Positions 1 to 6,080 are shown, counted from the stretch's first letter. The stretch: 7,258 nt of DNA from Promethearchaeota archaeon (GCA_016839425.1 JAEOUI010000474.1:1-7258), one strand, 5' to 3'. The notes: generated by a model not told the origin, from the sequence alone. Program-made: numbers and translations.

Positions 1-1413
1 GACGGTGCTAAGAATCTTACAATCTCGGGAAATACTACGATTCCATTACCTGCGAATGGGTCTCATTTTATTCAAATCTTTGGAAATAACAGCGCTGGAC
101 TTTATTATACTTCTAATGTCCAATATTTCACAGTTGATTTACCGACCCCTCAAACACCTTCAATGAGATTTATAGAGTACTACGACGAATACGCTGAATT
201 ATACTTATCCATCTACTTGAATGCTCCAGGTTCTTTAGTGTGTTTAAGAAGCGAGTCTCATGAATCATCGATCGAGCCGATTTTGTATTCAAAAATGGCG
301 TTATACTATTATTATTTCTCGGTACGCGATGAGAGTACTAATGAGAACGAAGCAATTTTAGAAAATATCACCATTCGCTTTTATTACGATTCCGCAAGCG
401 TGAAAAATCCAAAAGACTTGGTATTATTTCAGTACGACGAAGAACAACGGTCGTGGATCTCTATTTCAAGCGTCATTCTCAACGAAACTGGAGGATATCT
501 TGAAATAACTGCAACGGATCTTTCGTATTTCTGCTTAGCTGAAATTACATTTCTAGGGGTGCCTGAGGACCCTAATATTATTGTAATTATAATAATAATG
601 ATTATATTAAGTACTATTGGAGTATCCTTACCAACGGGATATGTTTTTATATCTAAGAAGAAAAAAAAGGATCTAAAAGAAAAAGAGTCTATTTTTAGGA
701 AAATTACACAAAACGAAAATCAACTTGATACTGATGATACATTGAGGGAATGCTTAGATCCTATTCCTCCACTATCTTCAAATTCTCGGGAATCAAGAAC
801 TCGTGAGTCCATAATACAAAACATTGATTCGATCCCTTCTCTCTATAACGACAAAACACTAAAAAATAATATTCCTAAAGGGAAAGATGTGGACGAAATT
901 AGTACTTTAAAATCTGAAGAAACCCGATCTGAAATCCTAGAAGACGAATTTAAGAATTTGGAAAAAGAAATAACGATTTCCAAGCATGAGGATATATGCG
1001 TGGTTCATAAAAGTCCAATTATGGGTATAAACTATGTCTGTCCGTCGTGCAAGGTAAAATATTGTATGACATGTGCGGCACACTTAAAAGAGAAGGGTGA
1101 AAAATGTTGGGGATGTGGAAAAGACATTCAGTTTGTTTTTGATAATACCCTCGCAAAAATATCTCAAATAAATCACGATCTGATTTTAGAAATGGAGGAC
1201 CCTATCAATGAAGTGATAAAGAGGGGTGATTACGAATTGACAATAATTTCAAGCAAGCTTCGAGAGAAACTAAATCAATTAAACTTAACAGAAGAAGATA
1301 AAGAAACGATATTAGTGAATATGACTGCCCTTTCAATAGAAGAACAAGAAGATTTTCTCGAGAGAATGCTAAAATTGAAAATTAATGAAAAAAAAACCCC
1401 GGAAATACAATAG
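1..1413 (+). CDS. Surface protein, C-terminal part: ectodomain, one membrane helix, cytosolic B-box/RING-like zinc finger (5' partial)
   Basis: The frame is open to the left edge, so the ATG at 163 is internal and the gene starts outside the window; 470 residues are visible. Residues 1-45 look like the end of an Ig-like repeat (ANGSHFIQIFGNNSAG, then a YFTV strand). Residues 55-185 form a second beta-rich domain ending in LSYFCLAEI, a pattern I associate with archaeal surface proteins. Six N-x-S/T sequons (N5, N11, N19, N29, N122, N161) lie before the hydrophobic helix at about 192-217, and a run of lysines follows it, so the N-terminal side should be outside and the rest cytosolic. After a charged linker, residues 333-372 hold C-x2-H-x10-C-x2-C-x4-C-x2-C-x2-H-x7-C-x2-C, enough for two zinc ions in a B-box or RING-like fold. 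A helical tail follows. A receptor or signalling role is inferred. Substrate and partners are unknown. Confidence 0.85.
   Translation, partial: DGAKNLTISGNTTIPLPANGSHFIQIFGNNSAGLYYTSNVQYFTVDLPTPQTPSMRFIEYYDEYAELYLSIYLNAPGSLVCLRSESHESSIEPILYSKMALYYYYFSVRDESTNENEAILENITIRFYYDSASVKNPKDLVLFQYDEEQRSWISISSVILNETGGYLEITATDLSYFCLAEITFLGVPEDPNIIVIIIIMIILSTIGVSLPTGYVFISKKKKKDLKEKESIFRKITQNENQLDTDDTLRECLDPIPPLSSNSRESRTRESIIQNIDSIPSLYNDKTLKNNIPKGKDVDEISTLKSEETRSEILEDEFKNLEKEITISKHEDICVVHKSPIMGINYVCPSCKVKYCMTCAAHLKEKGEKCWGCGKDIQFVFDNTLAKISQINHDLILEMEDPINEVIKRGDYELTIISSKLREKLNQLNLTEEDKETILVNMTALSIEEQEDFLERMLKLKINEKKTPEIQ
997..1116 (+). other. Zinc-binding cluster (B-box/RING-like) inside the surface protein
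   Basis: Nine potential zinc ligands lie in 40 residues: CVVH, CPSC, CMTC, a histidine three residues after that, and CWGC. Paired ligands at this spacing resemble cross-brace folds such as B-box or RING. The C-x2-H opening favours a B-box; the number of C-x2-C pairs would also allow a double zinc ribbon. The cluster is on the cytosolic side of the membrane helix, so a role in protein-protein contact, or less likely ubiquitin transfer, is possible. Only the ligand pattern is seen directly. Confidence 0.7.
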
Positions 1414-1433
1414 GCTAACGAGGCGAAACGAAT

Positions 1434-2084
1434 ATGCAAACGAGCACGGATCTGATTACTGATGGTGAAAGACTTGTGTTTGAAGTGATTGCTGACTATC
1501 TTAAAAACAATAGAACTTTCAGATTAACCAAAATATTACCGTACCTTTCTTCAAGGTTAGCAATGTCTTCAATGAATTTGAATTCAGATGGAATCAAAAA
1601 AAATGTCATTTCGTTGATGAAAAAGAAATTTATCGTTGAAGGTTCCAAGCTCACGAAAGAAACTGCCTTGGATTGTGAAAAACGCTTTGAAATCTACTCA
1701 TTTATAAAACGGAATCCTGGACTTCATTTCAGGGCAATCAAGGAAAGCACTAAAGAGAATCAGTATGTTGCTTACTCCCATCTCGAAGTACTTGTAAAGT
1801 TTGGCTTTATAAAGTCAGAAACGGTTAGAAACAATGTGATTTATTTCGATTCTTCCCTTGATTTGGAAGACGTATTGCCAATTCATCTTGCGTCTAAAAA
1901 AAAGAGTAAAAAAATTATTGCCTACCTCAAAGAAAACGATATCGGAGTTACCAAAACACAAATCTCGAAAAACCTTGGAATGCATCTAAAGACTTTAGAC
2001 GATTATCTCAATGCTCTTGAGAAATATGGGTTCATTATCAAGGAAAAACTTTCTGGTAAGACCCTCTATTTTGCTTCAGAATGA
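1434..2084 (+). CDS. Triple winged-helix (wHTH) DNA-binding protein, probable transcription regulator
   Basis: This 216-residue protein appears to be three winged-helix domains in a row: about 11-75, 82-140 and 153-214. Each has helices followed by a hairpin of the type GFIxxxx(x)IYF or LYF. The third carries the clearest helix-turn-helix (TKTQISKNLGMHLKTLDDYL), and the second resembles MarR/ArsR-like modules that precede a recognition helix (AYSHLEVLVKFGFI). There is no signal peptide, membrane helix or visible ligand domain, so it should act on cytosolic DNA. The ATG at 1434 has a GAGG about 10 bases upstream, which supports this start. It lies 20 bases after the surface-protein gene on the same strand, so the two are probably co-transcribed and may form a sensor-regulator pair. 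Three tandem domains without an effector domain resemble multi-copy wHTH proteins I associate with Lokiarchaeia. Its targets are unknown. Confidence 0.8.
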   Translation: MQTSTDLITDGERLVFEVIADYLKNNRTFRLTKILPYLSSRLAMSSMNLNSDGIKKNVISLMKKKFIVEGSKLTKETALDCEKRFEIYSFIKRNPGLHFRAIKESTKENQYVAYSHLEVLVKFGFIKSETVRNNVIYFDSSLDLEDVLPIHLASKKKSKKIIAYLKENDIGVTKTQISKNLGMHLKTLDDYLNALEKYGFIIKEKLSGKTLYFASE

Positions 2085-2085
2085 T

Positions 2086-2100
2086 CTCTTTTTATTTTTC
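2086..2100 (+). terminator. T-rich archaeal terminator after the wHTH gene
   Basis: The stretch directly after the TGA stop is ctctttttatttttc on the coding strand. Archaeal RNA polymerase ends transcripts at T-tracts without needing a hairpin. It would close the surface protein/wHTH transcript before the convergent minus-strand operon. Nothing comparable is seen for the minus strand in this 48-base gap. Confidence 0.5.
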
Positions 2101-2132
2101 TCATAAGGGTTTTATTCCTTTCTAATAAATTG

Positions 2133-2528
2133 CTAAATTATTTTTTGTTTCAATTCCGAAAAGAAAAATAAATGACTTTTACAAGCACAATCAGAAGAAC
2201 CAAATCCATTTACGATTTGATCGGCTTTTCCACGCAACTCGTTAGCCACGAGACATTCCATCTTTTGTTTAGATGGGATTAATATTATTTTAACAATGTT
2301 AAAATTCTCGTTTTTTAGAAGAAAATCTATGTGCCAATGGAACTTTTTTTTATTAGAGGGAGAAACATGCCTTTTTACCCTATTTAATAAACTTGACGAA
2401 CCTTTAATACCCATCGCAGAACCCACATAATAGTAATATCCTTCAATGAAGGAAATGTTCCCGAGAGATCCTATCTTAATATTTATATTAACATTTAATC
2501 TTATTATTAAAATGTAAGTTCCAGGGAT
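2133..2528 (-). CDS. DUF123 (GIY-YIG-like) nuclease-family protein, non-standard start
   Basis: The protein carries the hallmarks of DUF123, a family related to GIY-YIG endonucleases: GTYILIIRL (GIY strand), GYYYYVGSAMG (YIG strand), RVKRH, FHWHIDFLL, MECLVANEL and GFGSSDCACKSHLF. The catalytic-type arginine and glutamate regions are present. From the ATC at 2528 it has 131 residues, about the family length. The only usual start codon in frame is the GTG at 2426, but that would delete the GIY strand and most of the YIG strand. The frame is open back to a TGA at 2589, and a strong GGAGGT sits 7 bases before the ATC (IPGTYIL), exactly where the family normally begins. AUC initiation, a changed ATG or a sequence error are all possible. 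The gene lies 35 bases after the PC4-like gene, so it is the last gene of that operon. Its nuclease activity and substrate are not established. Confidence 0.75.
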   Translation of the reverse strand: MPGTYILIIRLNVNINIKIGSLGNISFIEGYYYYVGSAMGIKGSSSLLNRVKRHVSPSNKKKFHWHIDFLLKNENFNIVKIILIPSKQKMECLVANELRGKADQIVNGFGSSDCACKSHLFFFSELKQKII

Positions 2529-2535
2529 TTTAGCG

Positions 2536-2541
2536 ACCTCC
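2536..2541 (-). promoter_or_regulatory. Strong Shine-Dalgarno box deciding the DUF123 start
   Basis: The minus strand reads aaaGGAGGTcgctaaaATC. The GGAGGT is a perfect core match to the archaeal anti-Shine-Dalgarno sequence and is the best box in the window. Its 7-base spacing points to the ATC at 2526-2528 and not to the GTG about 110 bases further on. It lies between the stop of the upstream gene (2564) and the DUF123 reading frame, as expected for translation inside an operon. Confidence 0.6.
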
Positions 2542-2563
2542 TTTAATATTCTGACATTGAGCT

Positions 2564-3184
2564 CTATTTTAATAACTTTTCCTTGACTTCACTAACCATT
2601 CTTTTTCCTTTAGAATTGATTTCCTCTAATATTTCACGTAAAATAGTATTTACATCCACGTCCTCGATCTGACAAGCCACGTAAAGAATTGATACGATCT
2701 CCTTGGTGAGAACGCTTAATTTTTTGATGTCGTTTATTGGTATTCGAATTCCAAGCGCCTTCACATCTTGATGGGTCTCTTTTTCTTGTTGGCGGATGGC
2801 AATCAGAACATCGTTTTTACGACCTTTCCATTCTTCCGAAATGGTGCGAACGGAAAGTCGATATTCCTTGGTAGGACTTCCAATACCGACCACATCGTTC
2901 GCAAAATCCAATGGTTGGGAAGTTCGGAGTGCTTTTAGTCCAAAAGAACGATTAATTAAATTAGATTTGTCAAGTTTTTTTTTTACATGCGAAATTTCAT
3001 TTGCTAATAATTCAATTTGGAGTGATAATTTTTCAACATGTTCTAGAAACAATTCTTTATCGATAAGAGAGTTAGAATCGTTCAATAATTCAATTTTCTC
3101 CTTAAAGTCAATGAAATAAATTAGAGACAGACTATTTATTAAACTTTGTATTAAAGAGATATTTTTTCTAAAGTCATAAAACAT
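2564..3184 (-). CDS. Hypothetical protein with coiled coil and possible PC4-like nucleic-acid-binding domain
   Basis: I do not recognise the 206-residue protein as a whole. Residues 1-30 are hydrophobic and helical without a clear signal peptide. Residues 40-75 are amphipathic and likely coiled coil (LFLEHVEKLSLQIELLANEI). Residues 107-165 follow the outline of the PC4/Sub1 domain: a strand, then EEWKGRKNDVLIAIRQQE, a polar turn, and GIRIPINDIKKLSVLTKEI, matching the family's strand-strand-(K)GI-L-helix order. This is a weak by-eye match. Residues 170-206 are helical and charged. If it is PC4-like, it would bind single-stranded or melted DNA or RNA. It starts 28 bases after the GTPase stop and is followed 35 bases later by the DUF123 gene, so it is the middle gene of the operon. 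No Shine-Dalgarno box is visible, but the ATG at 3184 is the only in-frame methionine near the N terminus. Confidence 0.7.
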   Translation of the reverse strand: MFYDFRKNISLIQSLINSLSLIYFIDFKEKIELLNDSNSLIDKELFLEHVEKLSLQIELLANEISHVKKKLDKSNLINRSFGLKALRTSQPLDFANDVVGIGSPTKEYRLSVRTISEEWKGRKNDVLIAIRQQEKETHQDVKALGIRIPINDIKKLSVLTKEIVSILYVACQIEDVDVNTILREILEEINSKGKRMVSEVKEKLLK

Positions 3185-3211
3185 TCATTTTAAAAGCATT
3201 AATGTGAGTTT

Positions 3212-4345
3212 TTATTGACGAAGATTTTGGGTTATATACAGTTTTGAGACGATTTTCAAATATGGATTTTTTTCAGCAAGGACATCCAACTCTTCAGGAG
3301 TGAAGTATTTTAGGTATCCTTCTTCCACGAGGTATTGAGTAACGGTTCGGTTGTTTTCTTCTATCCGAAATGCGATTTCGTCCTTAAAAACCCGTTTTGC
3401 TTTGGGATCTCCTGCTTCGGTTAATTTCTTGAGTAATGGAAAAGAAAGGTTACGATGCAATAGGCGCGTGTCGTAGTCGTGCTCGACCCAAGCTTGTAAG
3501 TTTGAACAGTGTCCCCAGAATTCCACCTCGGGCGTGAGTCCAATCTCTTCTACCGTGTTTGCTTCAAGAGAATGGTCGAGCTTGCTTTCAGCCTCATCTA
3601 TGGACTTGATTTCATCGTATTGTTTCAAGTTTGAAACAGGAATGTTGAGCAACAAATACTTACATTGACTGAAATGAATTCCCTTTACATAAATGTTCGT
3701 AATATTCCAATCTAATTGAAGGGTAATGTAATCGTTGAGTTTAAAAGATTTTAACGCGTAATTTGAATTCGAATAATCTTTTAGGTTTTGTCGTCTTTGA
3801 GGCTGCATTGAAGGTATATATGGGATTTCTGGAACAGGGATTGTTTGTAATCCAATTATTTTTCTCACCAAGTTTTCAAACACAATCTTTACATTTTCTC
3901 CCGTGAGCGATGAAACTTCAACGAAATCAAATATATCGTGCCGAGAAATAAAATCTAAGATGGTTAATTTCTGGACGGCTCTATTATCGAAATCAGCTTT
4001 TGTACCTACAAGTAAAATCGGTAAGTTGGGATTGGATTTTCTAAATAAATAAACCCATTCTTCGAGGTCATCGAAAGAAACATACCTCTGGTAATCAAAT
4101 GCGAGAATCGCGCCATCAGCACCTCGACAGAGTTGTTCTTGAAAGAACCGCCATCTTTTCTGTCCAGCAAAGTCCCAAAATGCGATTCTTTCTATCTCTC
4201 CTTCGATTTCAATTTCTTTGGAGAAAAAATCAACGCCTATAGTCAAAGATGACGGTGCCCATCTGTTCTCGATGAACCTTTTCAGTAGCGTGGTGCGTCC
4301 AACACCTCCAGCTCCTCCTAGTAGGATTTTTCTTGCTTTCGTCAT
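3212..4345 (-). CDS. Rab/Ras-like small GTPase fused to an Asgard-type C-terminal module
   Basis: The 377 residues divide in two. Residues 1-166 are a small GTPase domain: P-loop G10-GAGGVGRT with switch I T35 in TIGVDF, WDFAGQ (D58, G61, Q62), TKAD at 115-118 and SSL at 145-147. The P-loop lysine is replaced by arginine (R17, codon CGC), while the catalytic-type glutamine and the switch I threonine are kept. TIGVDF is the Rab signature. There is no C-terminal cysteine for lipid attachment. A proline-rich linker (about 167-195) leads to a module at 196-365 with CKYLLLNIPV, EFWGHCSNLQAW, DYDTRLLHRNLSFPLLKKL and AGDPKAKRVFKDEIA. I recall this module from the ends of many Asgard proteins, often after leucine-rich repeats; its function is unknown. 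The gene is first in an operon with a possible PC4-like protein and a DUF123 protein. No Shine-Dalgarno box precedes the ATG. Confidence 0.9.
   Translation of the reverse strand: MTKARKILLGGAGGVGRTTLLKRFIENRWAPSSLTIGVDFFSKEIEIEGEIERIAFWDFAGQKRWRFFQEQLCRGADGAILAFDYQRYVSFDDLEEWVYLFRKSNPNLPILLVGTKADFDNRAVQKLTILDFISRHDIFDFVEVSSLTGENVKIVFENLVRKIIGLQTIPVPEIPYIPSMQPQRRQNLKDYSNSNYALKSFKLNDYITLQLDWNITNIYVKGIHFSQCKYLLLNIPVSNLKQYDEIKSIDEAESKLDHSLEANTVEEIGLTPEVEFWGHCSNLQAWVEHDYDTRLLHRNLSFPLLKKLTEAGDPKAKRVFKDEIAFRIEENNRTVTQYLVEEGYLKYFTPEELDVLAEKNPYLKIVSKLYITQNLRQ
3248..3760 (-). other. C-terminal module of the GTPase (EFWGHCSNLQAW-type)
   Basis: This covers GTPase residues 196-366. It begins with a beta-rich part (DYITLQLDW, TNIYVKG, CKYLLLNIPV), then an IDEAESKLDHSLE helix, the EFWGHCSNLQAW signature, and an alpha-helical part with LLHRNLSFPLLKKLTEAGD and LVEEGYLKYFTPEELDVL. 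The conserved W-x-H-C pattern could bind a ligand or metal, but the single Cys-His pair is not enough to claim zinc. The boundaries are approximate. Confidence 0.6.
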
Positions 4346-4417
4346 TTTTGAACTGCGTTTTTTTTTAAAAAAATCGATAAAAATTCCCTAATCCTTATGA
4401 TAAATTAGTCTTTTTTA

Positions 4418-4437
4418 GAATATAAATGTTATATCAT
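4418..4437 (-). promoter_or_regulatory. Candidate TATA promoter of the GTPase operon
   Basis: The minus strand reads tgatataacatttatatt, which contains TATA-like octamers. A start of transcription about 25 bases downstream would leave a leader of some 50-65 bases before the ATG at 4345. In such AT-rich DNA many TATA-like strings occur by chance, so this is tentative. A 13-base core (4422-4434) recurs upstream of the membrane-protein gene. Confidence 0.3.
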
Positions 4438-4449
4438 TAATTCATGATG

Positions 4450-4464
4450 CGTTTTACTAAAACG
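4450..4464. repeat. Inverted repeat CGTTTT-act-AAAACG, possible operator
   Basis: The six-base arms are perfect with a three-base spacer. The repeat lies just upstream (minus-strand sense) of the candidate TATA element of the GTPase operon, where archaeal activators or the BRE region would be bound. Repeats this short are expected by chance in a window of this size, so only the position makes it worth noting. Confidence 0.2.
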
Positions 4465-4529
4465 ACATAAAGATTTAGGTCAAAAAGTATAAAAAAAACA
4501 GGTTATATGGTAGATTTAGATCGTGATAT

Positions 4530-4547
4530 AAAAAAAATTAAAAAAAA
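4530..4547 (-). terminator. Double T-tract terminator after the membrane-protein gene
   Basis: Read on the minus strand, two runs of eight Ts separated by two As begin about 13 bases after the TAG stop of the membrane-protein gene. This is a strong archaeal-type T-tract terminator and separates that gene from the GTPase operon further along the same strand. Confidence 0.6.
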
Positions 4548-4559
4548 TCGATTAGACTA

Positions 4560-5870
4560 CTAATTAACATTATTGCTGTTTTCATTTGGGCCGTCAGGAG
4601 GTTGATTATCGTCCTCTAATTGTGTTCCTTCATCAATATCCTCTCTATCTTGGGAATTTATTGTTCTGGATATAACTTCTGAGTCAAGATCTAATTGTTC
4701 TGTTGGCTCAAGATCTTCTATTTCTTTTAATCCTTCTTCGATGGATTCAGTTATCTCCTCTTTTGGAGAAGTAGTTTGCTTCCTATTATACTTTCGAATC
4801 TCCCATAAACCAAGCAATACAAATAAAGTTAGGAAAAAGAACAGCACCGCAATGTTTTTTGCCAAATTAATATAATCCTCATTCAAGTAATTTATAATTG
4901 ATCCGAGGAATGTTAAAAACGATGTTGAATCTCCAAAAATATCGACAGATAAATTATAGATAAAGTCATATGGAAAGTTAACAACGAACTCGTAGGAGGC
5001 TTTCGAAAAGAGCAACCAAATAAAAGCGGTATCTAGTCCAAAACGCTTGACCTGCTTGGCTAAAATTTCTGCCTGTTTGCCTAATAATGTGCTAATGGCA
5101 TAGACTACTATGAAAACATCTGCAAATAATAAGGCAATCTGAGTAAGTAAGGATGTTTCAGACTCTGATTCTGCCGAATTTACTCCTAGAAATATTTTTA
5201 AAACAAGATAGAATGTATATCCCGCAATAAGTATAGTAAACACGCCATACCAGGCGTTAAACGACTTTTTAAACACATAATACAAGCAAAGCGCACCAAT
5301 ACCTATTATTGCGACCGCAACGATTATGTAAGCTACTGTTAAATAAAGTTCCAAGTAGTATGGGACCATGTACTTAAAAACAAGTTTTTGTTCATCTATA
5401 ATAGGTGCCAAGTAGAATACAACTAATAGTACTAAAGAAAGAACAATCCCACCAAAAAATTCGATTGTTCTCGTGAACTTGCTTCCCTTATGTTTTTTCA
5501 TATTTGAATCAATTCTTTTCGAAGTAAGGATTAAACCATATAGAATAAACCAAGAAGTCATAAACATGTATGACACGATGGAAAAAGCAAATAGACCTAG
5601 TAGAAAAACGCTTATAATTAACATTAACGGTAAGGAAAATATTAGAAGTAAAAAAACCTTCCAATGGGCGATATCTCTAATGTCCTTTTTCGAAAAAACG
5701 GATAAGAAAAAAAGAAACATGACGAAAGTGAGAAACGGTAAGAAAATAATGATTCCGACGAATGGAAAGAAATCAATAGTGACAATTCCAGCGATCAACC
5801 ACAAAACTAAGGCTAGATACCTACGATTTCGTTTTTCCATTAGTTTCTTAAGGTTATCAACAATTAACAT
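4560..5870 (-). CDS. Polytopic membrane protein with acidic cytosolic tail, function unknown
   Basis: I do not recognise a family. The 436 residues contain about nine or ten predicted membrane helices: roughly 19-33, 35-58, 72-96, 98-116, 138-157, 173-199, 206-229, 240-263, 281-298 and 334-356. The N terminus is basic (KKLMEKRNRR) and the last helix is followed by RKYNRK, so both ends are probably cytosolic. Residues 366-436 form a tail rich in Glu, Asp, Asn and Pro, probably disordered. No transporter, protease or enzyme motif was seen. The helices contain few charged residues, which argues against an ion pump. The ATG at 5870 is about 25 bases from a TATA-like box, which fits a leaderless transcript; a second ATG at residue 11 is possible. 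It stands alone between a terminator and a divergent gene. Confidence 0.85.
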   Translation of the reverse strand: MLIVDNLKKLMEKRNRRYLALVLWLIAGIVTIDFFPFVGIIIFLPFLTFVMFLFFLSVFSKKDIRDIAHWKVFLLLIFSLPLMLIISVFLLGLFAFSIVSYMFMTSWFILYGLILTSKRIDSNMKKHKGSKFTRTIEFFGGIVLSLVLLVVFYLAPIIDEQKLVFKYMVPYYLELYLTVAYIIVAVAIIGIGALCLYYVFKKSFNAWYGVFTILIAGYTFYLVLKIFLGVNSAESESETSLLTQIALLFADVFIVVYAISTLLGKQAEILAKQVKRFGLDTAFIWLLFSKASYEFVVNFPYDFIYNLSVDIFGDSTSFLTFLGSIINYLNEDYINLAKNIAVLFFFLTLFVLLGLWEIRKYNRKQTTSPKEEITESIEEGLKEIEDLEPTEQLDLDSEVISRTINSQDREDIDEGTQLEDDNQPPDGPNENSNNVN

Positions 5871-5890
5871 GCAAAAATAAACATAAATGT

Positions 5891-5900
5891 TATATTTAAA
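5891..5900 (-). promoter_or_regulatory. TATA box of the membrane-protein gene
   Basis: The minus strand reads TTTAAATATA, centred about 25 bases before the A of the ATG at 5870. Archaeal transcription starts about 25 bases after the TATA centre, so the message should begin at or within a few bases of the start codon. The lack of any Shine-Dalgarno box in the gap agrees with a leaderless message. Confidence 0.5.
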
Positions 5901-6039
5901 ATTTTTCGAAAATAATTATGGTTCGATTTTACAGCTGTATTTTATCTAAAACCGATTTATTAAAAGAAATTTTTTGATATAAATTTTTGAAAATAGCGAA
6001 TTAACACTTGAATAGATAATTAATAAAATAAAAGATTCA

Positions 6040-6049
6040 TTTATAACTT
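6040..6049 (+). promoter_or_regulatory. Candidate TATA element of the coiled-coil gene
   Basis: A TTTATAACTT-like element lies about 35 bases before the GGTGAT box. A transcript starting some 25 bases downstream would just include that box. AT-rich surroundings, with a TTAAATAAAATA run immediately after, make the exact element uncertain. Confidence 0.25.
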
Positions 6050-6074
6050 AAATAAAATACAGAAATATTTCATT

Positions 6075-6080
6075 GGTGAT
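6075..6080 (+). promoter_or_regulatory. Shine-Dalgarno box GGTGAT before the coiled-coil gene
   Basis: GGTGAT matches part of the full archaeal anti-Shine-Dalgarno complement (AGGAGGTGATC). It lies 4 bases before an in-frame ATT (6085) and 10 before an in-frame ATC (6091). No ATG, GTG or TTG in the coiled-coil frame falls at a suitable distance. This favours a start near 6091 over the TTG at 6193, but a six-base match can occur by chance. Confidence 0.35.

Larger units (their letters stand above)
4346..4559. other. Intergenic region upstream of the GTPase operon
   Basis: This is a gene-free stretch of 214 bases, very AT-rich. Read on the minus strand it holds, in order, the T-tract terminator of the membrane-protein gene, a short inverted repeat, a TATA-like element and a probable 5' leader of the GTPase transcript. 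No open frame of interest, tRNA or other structured RNA was seen. Confidence 0.6.

Noticed and set aside
163..165. ATG at 163 as the true start of the surface protein
   Set aside because: The same frame is open to base 1 and encodes an Ig-like repeat end with glycosylation sequons, and no signal peptide follows the ATG.
2133..2426. DUF123 gene starting at GTG 2426
   Set aside because: This start removes the conserved GIY strand and nearly all of the YIG strand and lacks a Shine-Dalgarno box, whereas a strong one stands further upstream. It is kept only as a fallback.
2796..3119. Plus-strand open frame of 107 codons
   Set aside because: It is antisense to the 206-residue operon gene, has no family resemblance and no promoter or Shine-Dalgarno box of its own.
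5473..5880. Plus-strand open frame of 135 codons
   Set aside because: It is antisense to the N-terminal half of the polytopic membrane protein; its Lys/Arg/Ile-rich composition is that of a mirrored hydrophobic gene.
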